From assembly GCA_964565375.1 (NCBI GenBank), contig CAZMEV010000020.1, positions 1 through 34,568 on the forward strand: DNA of 34,568 nt. Reading direction: 5' to 3'. A model generated the notes under the pieces. It made no database searches, had not been told where the DNA came from, and was given only the letters and a program-made list of their open reading frames with translations. Source of the DNA: SLAN01 sp964565375. GTDB taxonomy: Bacteria > Spirochaetota > Spirochaetia > DSM-27196 > SKKC01. The translations under genes were made by a program, and so were the position numbers. Of this stretch, positions 23,255 to 31,003 are shown piece after piece (within the stretch, counting starts at the first letter, position 1; each line of letters opens with the position of its first letter).

Positions 23255-23832
23255 TGAGCGATCGTAAACCAACAAGAGACGAGGCCCTTGCCCTCATGCA
23301 GGAGCATATCCGCAACGAAAACCTGCGCAAACACTGCCTTGCTGTCGAGGCTGTTATGCGACACTTTGCGCGGGAATACGGTGAGGACGAGGAGAAATGG
23401 GGTGTCATAGGACTCGTGCATGATCTTGATTGGGAAGAGCATCCCGACGAACATTGTACGCACACCAGGCGTATCCTCGAGGAGCAGGACTGGCCGCAGG
23501 ACTATATTCATGCAGTAATGTCGCACGCGTGGGGAATGTTCACAGAGGAAAAACCTGAGCACACCATGGAAAAAGTGCTGTACACGATTGACGAGCTTAC
23601 CGGGCTGGTAACCGCGACCGCGCTCGTGCGTCCCTCAAAAAGTCTCATGGACCTGAAACCGAAATCGGTGAAAAAGAAATGGAAGGAGTCCGGCTTTGCG
23701 GCGGGTGCCAATCGTGAGCTTATCGAAAGCGGCGCGAATATGCTGGGCATGGACCTTTCCGACGTAATACACCACACGATTGAAGGCATGAAACCGGTAG
23801 CCGCCGAACTTGGACTGGAAGGAAATACCTGA
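23254..23832 (+). CDS. HD-domain phosphohydrolase-like protein
   Basis: A 192-residue cytoplasmic HD-superfamily protein. His27 (RKHCLAVEAVMRHFA), His56-Asp57 (GLVHDLDW) and His91 (MSHAWGMF) form the usual metal-binding set, apart from the final Asp, which may be Asp113 or a neighbour. Family members include nucleotide and phosphate-ester hydrolases; the substrate here is unknown. The frame is open upstream inside the asparaginase gene, but ATG 23254 follows GAGGAGG at 23237-23243 and is the clear start. It completes an apparent three-gene unit with the unknown protein and the short asparaginase. Confidence 0.8.
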   Translation: MSDRKPTRDEALALMQEHIRNENLRKHCLAVEAVMRHFAREYGEDEEKWGVIGLVHDLDWEEHPDEHCTHTRRILEEQDWPQDYIHAVMSHAWGMFTEEKPEHTMEKVLYTIDELTGLVTATALVRPSKSLMDLKPKSVKKKWKESGFAAGANRELIESGANMLGMDLSDVIHHTIEGMKPVAAELGLEGNT

Positions 23833-23842
23833 ACAGTTCCTG

Positions 23843-24301
23843 CTATCGGATATCAACCATTCCGCCGACCGCCTGCTGTTTAACGTAGATATCGCGATAG
23901 CGTCCGCTTGGCTCAACTTCACCAACCGCGCGGGGACTTATCGTGCTCAGGTACGAGAGCACATCGTCCATATCGTCGTTACTGTCACAGGTTGTGTAGC
24001 GGAAGTAGAGACTGCGGGATTTCAGGAACATAAGAATCCTTCGATCCTTACACACAGTCGGGTCGCTAAGTTCGCGAAGAGCATGACGCAGTCCCCCGTA
24101 CCATGCCCGGGATGTTCGCACAAGATTGGGCGTGTTTCCCTGGTCGACTACGTACAGCTCGAAAATGCCCGCAACCGAGGGCACACTTCCGACTACCGTC
24201 GACTTAGTAGCTCGCTGGATTTTTGACCAGACAACTGTGTAGTAGGCATCATTGCCCCGAATCTGCTTGGATACGGCTGGGGAATCGGTACTGCGTCTCA
24301 C
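23843..24301 (-). CDS. Conserved-looking protein of unknown function
   Basis: A 152-residue soluble protein that I do not recognise. The middle (STVVGSVPSVAGIFELYVVD, then AWYGGLRHALRELSDP, then LYFRYTTCDSNDDMDDVL) reads like a compact alpha/beta domain, and the amino-acid pattern looks like a real protein on this strand. The start is a GTG at 24301 without a good ribosome-binding site, and no ATG occurs until well inside. It converges on the HD-domain gene with a 10-bp gap and is divergent from coaX 51 bp away. Function unknown. Confidence 0.55.
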   Translation of the reverse strand: MRRSTDSPAVSKQIRGNDAYYTVVWSKIQRATKSTVVGSVPSVAGIFELYVVDQGNTPNLVRTSRAWYGGLRHALRELSDPTVCKDRRILMFLKSRSLYFRYTTCDSNDDMDDVLSYLSTISPRAVGEVEPSGRYRDIYVKQQAVGGMVDIR

Positions 24302-24352
24302 AGCCGCTGACTCTACAGTAACTGAACGAGTAAATCAAACGGAGGATAAGGA

Positions 24353-25135
24353 ATGATACTGACTGTAGACGTGGGAAACTCCAACATCGTTGCAGGTGTA
24401 TACGATGGAGAGACTCTGTTGACCCACTGGCGGCTCTCCACGCGGCCCTACCGCACCGGTGACGAGCTGCTTGTCACAATACGCGCATTGTTCAATGAAT
24501 CCGCTATCGTGCCAGGCAGGGTCCGGAGTGTTGTGCTGAGCAGTGTTGTTCCGCCTCTCACCGAGCCGTTAGCCGATTCCCTTCGCAATTTGTGCGGTGT
24601 TGATCCCTTCCTGGTGACGCCTGCATCGGTGCCCTGGCTGGAAATCGAAACCGAGAATCGAAATGAAATGGGGCCGGATCTTATGGCAAACGCAGTTGCT
24701 GCAGGGGCTATAGCTCCTGGCAGGACCGCCTCGGTTGTAGATTTCGGAACGGCATTGACCATAACAACTATCAATGCCGGTGGTGCCGTTCAAGGTGTGA
24801 GTATTGCGCCCGGACTAGGCCAGGCGAGTCTGGCTTTGAGCACCGGAACCGCGCAGCTTCCCCAGGTCGCTCTCGAGGCACCGGAACGTCCTTTCGGGAC
24901 AAATACGGTCTCCGCGATACAATCGGGTCTTGTACATGGCTACGCAGCCATGGTGGAGGGTATGATCTCAAAACTCGAAGCCTACTTCGGTACCCGGGTG
25001 ACGGGGCTCGCCACCGGTGGTCTATCGAACATTGTAGCCCCTTTGATTTCGCAGGTGGAGCATGTCGACCCGTGGCTGACGCTCAATGGCTTGAGAATAA
25101 TCGCAGAACGAAGCGAACGAAACGAAAACCGATAG
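24353..25135 (+). CDS. coaX: Type III pantothenate kinase
   Basis: A 260-residue ASKHA-fold kinase that makes 4'-phosphopantothenate, the first step of coenzyme A synthesis, without feedback inhibition by CoA. The sequence shows DVGNSN (residues 6-11), DFGTALT (130-136), the segment GVSIAPGLG, and ATGGLS near the C-terminus. The active-site motif normally written G-x-D-R reads GPDL (107-110): the catalytic Asp109 is kept but the following, almost invariant Arg is Leu. GGAGGATAAGG directly precedes the ATG. The promoter probably lies in the 51-bp gap to the divergent unknown gene. Identification is secure, activity less so. Confidence 0.92.
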   Translation: MILTVDVGNSNIVAGVYDGETLLTHWRLSTRPYRTGDELLVTIRALFNESAIVPGRVRSVVLSSVVPPLTEPLADSLRNLCGVDPFLVTPASVPWLEIETENRNEMGPDLMANAVAAGAIAPGRTASVVDFGTALTITTINAGGAVQGVSIAPGLGQASLALSTGTAQLPQVALEAPERPFGTNTVSAIQSGLVHGYAAMVEGMISKLEAYFGTRVTGLATGGLSNIVAPLISQVEHVDPWLTLNGLRIIAERSERNENR

Positions 25136-25243
25136 AGCGACAGCAGCTCTGCTTATCCGGGTCTGGTGGTCTTTGCCTCGCGCGCGCCTGACGAGTACAA
25201 TCGGTGGAACTTCATTTCTTCTGAGAATAAGGTGGTGCCCATA

Positions 25244-25963
25244 ATGCCGTCAGTAACGCTTCCCATTGCCGGTTCCGCCGGCGAGGTCTATGCACTTTCT
25301 CCGAGCAAAATTCTCTGTCTCGGACTTAATTACAGCGACCACATTAAAGAAAGCCTTTCGGTGCGTGTTCGCGGCTTTACCCAGGACGTTCCGAAGGAAC
25401 CTGTTCTGTTTCCCAAGACATCCAACGCTCTGTGTGGACCGGACAGTGCAATCGAACTTCCGGCAATCCTCAAGCGATACGACTTCGAGCAACCGCGAAC
25501 CGATCATGAGGCGGAGCTGGCGATTATCATTGGAGCACAGATGCGAAACGTTTCAGCTGAGAACGCCATGGATTATGTGTATGGCTACACATGTGCTAAT
25601 GATGTCAGTCAGCGGGATATTCAGAATGGAGACCGCTCAGGCTGGTACCGCGGAAAAAGCTTTGACACATTTTGCCCGGTAGGACCGTGCATTGTTCCGG
25701 CTGCCGCTGTTGAAGATCCTCATAATCTTTCGATCGAATGCCGCGTCGGCGACCGGGTCATGCAACGCGGCAATACTTCGCAGATGATCTTTCGAATTCC
25801 GGAAATACTCGAGTTTCTCTCGGCGAACATGACCCTCGAGGCAGGAGATCTCGTGCTGACCGGTACACCAAGCGGTGTAAGTCCATTAACACCCGGCGAC
25901 ACGGTGGAAGTCGAAATCGAAGGAATAGGCACGCTGATTAATCATGTCGTCCAGGGGCGTTGA
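25244..25963 (+). CDS. Fumarylacetoacetate-hydrolase-family protein
   Basis: A 239-residue FAH-superfamily hydrolase, isomerase or decarboxylase acting on 2-oxo acids (acylpyruvate hydrolase type). The N-terminal ILCLGLNYSDH and the metal triad Glu89 and Glu91 (TDHEAELA) and Asp120 (CANDVSQRDIQ) are present, as is the C-terminal LVLTGTPSGVSPL. The substrate is not predictable. The frame stays open back to a GTG at 25166, but homologues start near the ATG at 25244, which has AAGGTGG about nine bases upstream. It follows coaX by 108 bp in the same direction and converges on the trehalose gene. Confidence 0.88.
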   Translation: MPSVTLPIAGSAGEVYALSPSKILCLGLNYSDHIKESLSVRVRGFTQDVPKEPVLFPKTSNALCGPDSAIELPAILKRYDFEQPRTDHEAELAIIIGAQMRNVSAENAMDYVYGYTCANDVSQRDIQNGDRSGWYRGKSFDTFCPVGPCIVPAAAVEDPHNLSIECRVGDRVMQRGNTSQMIFRIPEILEFLSANMTLEAGDLVLTGTPSGVSPLTPGDTVEVEIEGIGTLINHVVQGR

Positions 25964-26001
25964 GGCCCCCGGACACTGCACGCACACACGTTACTGCGTG
26001 C
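25954..26001. terminator. Pair of hairpins at a convergent gene junction
   Basis: GGGGC/GCCCC (25954-25958 and 25965-25969) has its loop over the FAH stop codon. GCACGCA/TGCGTGC (25978-25984 and 25995-26001) has its loop over the stop codon of the opposing trehalose gene. Neither is followed by a clear T-run, so rho-independent termination is only a possibility, but their placement on both stop codons is suggestive. Confidence 0.35.
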
Positions 26002-28183
26002 GGTCGGCGAGATCCCCGATCAGGTTTCGAACTTCCTGTTCGTTCTCGAGGAAGTAGGAGGCGTGAGAAATATCAACGCCTACCTTAATCGAGTAGGCAC
26101 TATCGGGAAGAACCGAAAACAGCTCCTCATCACTCCAGTCATCGCCAACGGCAAAAATGAAATCGTGCTCTTCGGAGGAAATCCACCGCAGCGCAGCACG
26201 ACCTTTACTGATCTCCGAACTCTTTACTTCGAGCGTTTTCTGTCCTTCGAGAATAGACAGGTTCAGATTTCCGGTGAGACTCAACAGCGCATCACGAAGC
26301 TCACTTTTACGCACGGAGGCGAGTTCCGGTTCAGCATGCCCGTAACTCCATCCCAGACTGAACTCCGACTGTTCGACTCGTGATCCTGGAGTCCGAATTG
26401 CATGTCGTTCGAGGATGGGAAGAATCATCTCTTTCCAACCGGTATCGAACTGTTCGATAAGCTGCCACTGGCCACGGTAGGGTCTGATCCATACGCCGTA
26501 TTCGGCAACAAGTCCGACCGGCATATTAGCGAACCATTGTTCGAGATCCGCACGAGAACGACTGCTTACAATGACTACGTCGTTTCGCTCATCCCTGGCG
26601 AGGGTGGCTATGTTTTCGAGAAGACCACTGTCGGGCTGGCTTTCGCTCGAGCCGTCGCTGAGTTCGACAAGCGTTCCGTCATAGTTGAGAAAGATGAGAC
26701 GACGTTCGGACTTCGAAAAGGCATCCAGAAGTGCGTCACGATCGCGGCCGCGCAGCCGGCGCCGTCGCAGATTTTCACGGCTCTCAACGATCGACTCCAG
26801 TTTATCCATGAAATCCTGCGCCCAGAAATGTACGTCGTATCGTTTAAGTCTGTCATGAATTCTTCGGTTTCCCTCAAGGCGCTCATCTTCATCGCGCTCA
26901 ATCGCTGCACGAATTGACTCGGCAATGCCATTGATGTCGCTTGGATTCACAATGAGCGACTCACTCATTTCACGAGCGGCTCCTGCTGTTTCACTGAGCA
27001 CCACCGTACCGCCCATATCGTCGCGAGCGGCGACGTACTCTTTGGCAATCAGGTTCATCCCGTCGCGAACCGGCGTCACAAGAAGTACATCCGAACATCG
27101 GTACAGTGCGCACAGACGGTGAAACGGGAATGCCCGGAAGAAGTACTTTATGGGCACCCAGTCAATGGTTCCGTGCCGCCCGTTTATTGTCGAGACAAGC
27201 TCGTCGAGCTCACGCTTAAGCCTCTGATATCGCGGTACTTCCGTTCGGGAAGGTGCGACAATCATAATAAGCTCGACCTTGCCGTGGTACTCGGGAAAAC
27301 GCGCGAGAAACCGCTCATACGCCTGCAGACGGTTCGGGATACCCTTGGAATAGTCGAGCCGGTCTACCGATAGAATAACGGTTCGGTCTCCTGTAGATTC
27401 CTGAACCGACTGGATTTCATCGCGCACGTCGTCAAGTTTTGAGGAGCCGGAATACTTCTCATAATCGATACCCATGGGGAAAACATCAATCTTGGACATA
27501 GAATTCCGGTCGCGAACAATTCCAAGATTGTTATCGAGGCCGAGAAGTCTGCGGATACTCGATAGGAAATGGCGAGCGTAATCGTACGTGTGAAATCCGA
27601 CAAGATCGGCGCCAAGCATGCCGTGAAGCAGCTCCTCGCGCCACGGCAGGAGCCGGAAAAGTTCATAACTCGGAAACGGTATGTGCAGGAAAAAACCGAT
27701 CTTCGTGTCCGGTAGTTCTTCGCGAACCATGCCCGGAAGAAGCATGAGCTGGTAATCATGAATCCAGATATAGTCATCCGGTTCGGCAACATTCCGGATT
27801 GCCTCGAAAAAGCGCCTGTTGATTGTCCTGTATGCTTCCCACGCCGCCGGATCATAGTCGACATACGTAGGAAAGTAGTGAAACAGAGGCCAGATAATAT
27901 TATTGCAGAATCCGTAATAGAACTGATCGAGATCCGCACGGGACATCGGAACGGCAATGCTCTGGTAGTCGCGGCGAAGCGTTTCGCTTATGTATTGACG
28001 ATCCGGTTCGGAAAGATCGTCATCGGCGATCCCGCTCCAGCCAACCCAGAGACTGTCTGATCGCTGGGAAAAACTGCTTAGGCCGGTGGCCAGGCCTCCC
28101 ACGCTTGGGCTGAACGAATATCCATCCGCGCCGGAGGTAACGGAAACCGACAGTCTGTTTGATGCGAGAATAATTTTAGACAT
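25991..28183 (-). CDS. Trehalose-6-phosphate synthase fused to a phosphatase-like domain
   Basis: A 730-residue OtsA-OtsB-type fusion. Residues 1 to about 470 are a GT20 synthase that joins UDP-glucose and glucose-6-phosphate: SNRLSVSV, GGLATGL, IHDYQLMLLPGMVRE, FFLHIPFPSYELFRLLPWR, VDRLDYSKGI and VRDGMNLIAKEYVA are all intact. Residues about 490-730 match the trehalose phosphatase fold, but HAD motif I reads LNYDGT, with Asn500 in place of the nucleophilic Asp; codon AAC is read at 26684-26686. Motif II reads SSR instead of SGR, and the WHYR segment reads WSYG. Lys660 and motif IV GDDWSDE (680-686) remain. The synthase should work; the phosphatase is probably dead. ATG 28183 is chosen over a longer open frame because the family begins at this SKIILASNR strand. 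Confidence 0.92.
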   Translation of the reverse strand: MSKIILASNRLSVSVTSGADGYSFSPSVGGLATGLSSFSQRSDSLWVGWSGIADDDLSEPDRQYISETLRRDYQSIAVPMSRADLDQFYYGFCNNIIWPLFHYFPTYVDYDPAAWEAYRTINRRFFEAIRNVAEPDDYIWIHDYQLMLLPGMVREELPDTKIGFFLHIPFPSYELFRLLPWREELLHGMLGADLVGFHTYDYARHFLSSIRRLLGLDNNLGIVRDRNSMSKIDVFPMGIDYEKYSGSSKLDDVRDEIQSVQESTGDRTVILSVDRLDYSKGIPNRLQAYERFLARFPEYHGKVELIMIVAPSRTEVPRYQRLKRELDELVSTINGRHGTIDWVPIKYFFRAFPFHRLCALYRCSDVLLVTPVRDGMNLIAKEYVAARDDMGGTVVLSETAGAAREMSESLIVNPSDINGIAESIRAAIERDEDERLEGNRRIHDRLKRYDVHFWAQDFMDKLESIVESRENLRRRRLRGRDRDALLDAFSKSERRLIFLNYDGTLVELSDGSSESQPDSGLLENIATLARDERNDVVIVSSRSRADLEQWFANMPVGLVAEYGVWIRPYRGQWQLIEQFDTGWKEMILPILERHAIRTPGSRVEQSEFSLGWSYGHAEPELASVRKSELRDALLSLTGNLNLSILEGQKTLEVKSSEISKGRAALRWISSEEHDFIFAVGDDWSDEELFSVLPDSAYSIKVGVDISHASYFLENEQEVRNLIGDLADRTQ

Positions 28184-28270
28184 AGCCCTGTAAGTTTCAC
28201 CGTGACGCGCAACTGCCGTCAAGCTCCTGAGAGTCGTCTGTTGACACCGTTGATGCACGTCGCTAGGTTC

Positions 28271-29002
28271 ATGAGAATCATGTCTAATGAGCTTCTCTGG
28301 ATCGTCATGCTGCTTGCCAATTTTGTGCTGATTATCGGACTGTACCGGGTATTTGGTGCGGTCGGGTTAATTGCGTGGATGGCGATCGGTGGAATTATTG
28401 CGAATATACAGGTCGTTAAAACTGTCGAGATATTCGGCCTGACCGCGACGCTCGGAAACATTGTATATGCCTCTTCGTTTCTTGCGACCGATATTCTCAA
28501 TGAGAAATACGGAAAAGCACCGGCGAGGGTGGCGGTATGGACCGGATTCGCGACCCTCATTTCTGCAACCCTCCTCATGAGTATTGCGCTGTGGTTCCGA
28601 CCGGCCGAGTCGGATACGGCACAGACAGCACTTGAAACGATCTTCACGGTTCTGCCCCGCATTACGCTTGCAAGTGTCGTAGCGTACCTCCTGAGCCAGC
28701 TGCACGACGTGTGGGCATATCAATTCTGGCGCCGACGGTTTCCCGGCAGGGGACGCATATGGATTCGCAATAACCTCAGTACGATGGTCAGCCAGTTGGT
28801 GGATAGCGTGGTTTTTACTGTGATCGCATTTCTCGGCGTGTTTTCCTGGCCGGTCTTCTTCGAAATTCTCCTGACAACCTACATTCTGAAGTGGGCTGTA
28901 GCAGCGCTCGACACCCCGTTCGTGTATCTAGCCAGTGTTATCCGTCCGGGGGCGCTCGGTAGCGTTTTTATTCAGTCAATTGAGCCTGAGTCCGGCCATT
29001 GA
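28271..29002 (+). CDS. YhhQ/VUT-family transporter, putative queuosine-precursor importer
   Basis: A 243-residue inner-membrane protein with about six or seven helices. The family signature TDILNEKYGK, the preceding LGNIVYASSFLA and the later WIRNNLSTMVSQLVDSVVFT match YhhQ proteins, which take up queuosine precursors such as preQ0, preQ1 or queuine. The substrate here is inferred from family only. ATG 28271 and ATG 28280 are both possible; the frame is also open further upstream. It is divergent from the trehalose gene (87-bp gap with no obvious site) and overlaps the sugar kinase start by four bases (TTGA). Confidence 0.85.
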   Translation: MRIMSNELLWIVMLLANFVLIIGLYRVFGAVGLIAWMAIGGIIANIQVVKTVEIFGLTATLGNIVYASSFLATDILNEKYGKAPARVAVWTGFATLISATLLMSIALWFRPAESDTAQTALETIFTVLPRITLASVVAYLLSQLHDVWAYQFWRRRFPGRGRIWIRNNLSTMVSQLVDSVVFTVIAFLGVFSWPVFFEILLTTYILKWAVAALDTPFVYLASVIRPGALGSVFIQSIEPESGH

Positions 29003-30012
29003 GTATCTACGGTGCGATAGAGGCGGGAGGAACGAAGTTCGTGTGCGGAGTGGCTTCGGCTCCGGATGCTGTGCTCGAACAAGCGACCATATCCACCCGC
29101 GAACCTGCCGCGACGATTGCAGAATGCATACGCTTCTTCCGCAGCGCGTTCTCGCGCCATGGTACACCGACGGCTTTCGGTATCGGAAGCTTCGGAGCGC
29201 TCGATCCGGCTCCTCACTCTGACTGGTATGGGCATATCAGAGAAACGCCCAAAACCGGGTGGACCAACGCGGATATGGCCGGCGAATTTGGCCGTGAATT
29301 CGGGGTGCCTGTCAGGTTTGATACCGACGTTAATGCCGCTGCGCTTGCCGAGCACAGGTTCGGTGCCGGCCGGACGTCCGGTATCCGTGCAGCAGGCCAT
29401 ACACAAAGCACCGGCGAGGACCGCGAAACTGATCCCCAGGGGGTAAACAGTCTTGTCTATATCACCGTGGGAACCGGTATCGGCGGCGGCGCGGTTTCAG
29501 ACGGTCGCATTGTGCACGGGTTCCTTCATCCGGAGATGGGCCACATTCCGGTTTCCCGCGAATTGGACGATACTGAGTTCGGCGGTGTCTGTCCGTACCA
29601 CGGCGATTGTCTCGAAGGTCTCGCATCCGGGCCGGCACTACAGGCACGATGGGGTGTACCGGCAACTGACCTTCCCGCCGACCACAAAGCATGGACGATT
29701 GAGGCGGGGTATCTTGGGTCCCTCGCGGTAACGCTTACAGGTATCCTGTCTCCTGAGGTAATTGTCTGCGGTGGTGGCGTTATGCACGTACCGGGGCTGA
29801 TAGAGCTTGTCAGACGGGAAGCCTGGTGCAGAATGAACGGCTATTTCCCTCCGGCCTGGAACAAAGAAACAGACTCGAACACATACACGGCACACGCAGC
29901 TTCGGTTATGAGGGAGTACATCGTGCAGCCTGTCCTCGGTGACAGTGCGGGACTTACAGGCGCTGTTACGCTTGCTATGGAAGCGATTACACCGGAGTCC
30001 GAAGCGAGATAA
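28999..30012 (+). CDS. ROK-family sugar kinase (fructokinase-like)
   Basis: A 337-residue cytoplasmic sugar kinase. The ATP loop EAGGTKFVCGV is at about 8-18, the catalytic base Asp110 lies in FDTDVNAAALAEHRFG, and VGTGIGGG is at about 157-164. The ROK zinc site is His182, Cys198, His201 and Cys204 (EMGH, then C-x2-H-x2-C, then LEGLASG). This resembles Bacillus fructokinase or manno(fructo)kinase. An insertion of about 25 polar residues at 125-150 (RTSGIRAAGHTQSTGEDRET and on) breaks the usual loop before the VGTG strand. The only sensible start is a TTG at 28999, overlapping the upstream stop as TTGA, so translation is likely coupled. Confidence 0.88.
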   Translation: MSIYGAIEAGGTKFVCGVASAPDAVLEQATISTREPAATIAECIRFFRSAFSRHGTPTAFGIGSFGALDPAPHSDWYGHIRETPKTGWTNADMAGEFGREFGVPVRFDTDVNAAALAEHRFGAGRTSGIRAAGHTQSTGEDRETDPQGVNSLVYITVGTGIGGGAVSDGRIVHGFLHPEMGHIPVSRELDDTEFGGVCPYHGDCLEGLASGPALQARWGVPATDLPADHKAWTIEAGYLGSLAVTLTGILSPEVIVCGGGVMHVPGLIELVRREAWCRMNGYFPPAWNKETDSNTYTAHAASVMREYIVQPVLGDSAGLTGAVTLAMEAITPESEAR

Positions 30013-30109
30013 TCGGTTAAACCGGAAAATACCGTCTGCCTGTGCCGCTAACCCGGGCCGCTTTCACCATTCTGTCACCAATCTGGCGGACCGCTCCGGT
30101 CGACAGTAA

Positions 30110-30889
30110 TTACTCTTTCCAGGGGAAGATCATGCCACGCAACGTACGCTTGCCGATCTTCTGCTGCTCATCTATGAGCAGGCTGTCCCATGGAATCTTT
30201 CGGCGGTCCGCCTCCGGATTCTGCTCAAGATAATCGTACTTCAGAAGTCGAATCTTGAAGTTCGACTGTAACCAGAGCATAACACCCGCAGGCCCCGGTA
30301 TGAGGAGTGCAAGTGGGAAGGACACCGCTGTCAGCAGGAGCACACCAATCGCCGTAAAAACAGAAAACCCGGTGTTATCGAAAAAGACGAGAAAACACTT
30401 CTTCAGTATGGGTTTGAACTGACTGTTGAGGCGCGTTCGAACCGGAAGAAAGAACTGGCTTGCCAGAAGCCAGACTACCGAGGCCCAGAAGAGAAACACC
30501 AGAGCGGCAAGACCCCAGATATTCTCGATTTGCGCGTAAAAGGGAACGGCAATCGACGTGATAAAGAACTGCGCAATATACAGTCCGGCCAGCATGAGTG
30601 AGGCGGGTAACGCTTCCCGAAAGTACTTCAGCACCTGCCGGAACTCAGGATTGTCGTAATCCACCATGTCACGACAGGCAAAGCTTACCCCTCCGGCATA
30701 ACCGACCGTCACAAGAATGACAAAAACCGGAATGAGAATTGCGCCTAAAAACTGGTCAACAGCCGCAAAAAGATTGGTCAACGACAACGTGAGCGCGATC
30801 AGTGCCACGAAGCCGATATTCAGCAGAGCCACTGTGAGCAGATTGTCCCACAGATCAAAAAACGCTTTCTTGATACCAAATAAAAACAT
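30110..30889 (-). CDS. Polytopic membrane protein of unknown function
   Basis: A 259-residue inner-membrane protein with about six hydrophobic segments (for example VALLNIGFVALIALTLSLTN, ILIPVFVILVTVGYAGGV, LMLAGLYIAQFFITSIAV, LAALVFLFWASVVWLLAS, and a helix near 195-215). A charged cytoplasmic tail of about 45 residues follows. The helix spacing recalls DUF624/YesL-like proteins, but I am not certain. The frame is open upstream to 31102, across the start of the opposing aldo/keto reductase gene; ATG 30889 is the natural start. It is convergent with the ROK gene (97-bp gap with nothing recognisable) and divergent from the aldo/keto reductase at 31004. Confidence 0.7.
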   Translation of the reverse strand: MFLFGIKKAFFDLWDNLLTVALLNIGFVALIALTLSLTNLFAAVDQFLGAILIPVFVILVTVGYAGGVSFACRDMVDYDNPEFRQVLKYFREALPASLMLAGLYIAQFFITSIAVPFYAQIENIWGLAALVFLFWASVVWLLASQFFLPVRTRLNSQFKPILKKCFLVFFDNTGFSVFTAIGVLLLTAVSFPLALLIPGPAGVMLWLQSNFKIRLLKYDYLEQNPEADRRKIPWDSLLIDEQQKIGKRTLRGMIFPWKE

Positions 30890-31003
30890 AGTTCGTCCGG
30901 AGTCCGCAGTATAGACGCAGCGCTCCCGCCTCCGCAATGGGCGTCGCCTGCCGGTATTCGCTTCCTTTCCGGAAGCACCTGTCTTGCGATAGTCTATCAT
31001 ACT

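Noticed and set aside
23810..24226. Plus-strand frame of 138 codons opposite the unknown minus-strand protein
   Set aside because: The two compete for the same DNA. The minus-strand product has a more protein-like pattern and sits correctly between its neighbours; the plus-strand frame would overlap the HD-domain gene end.
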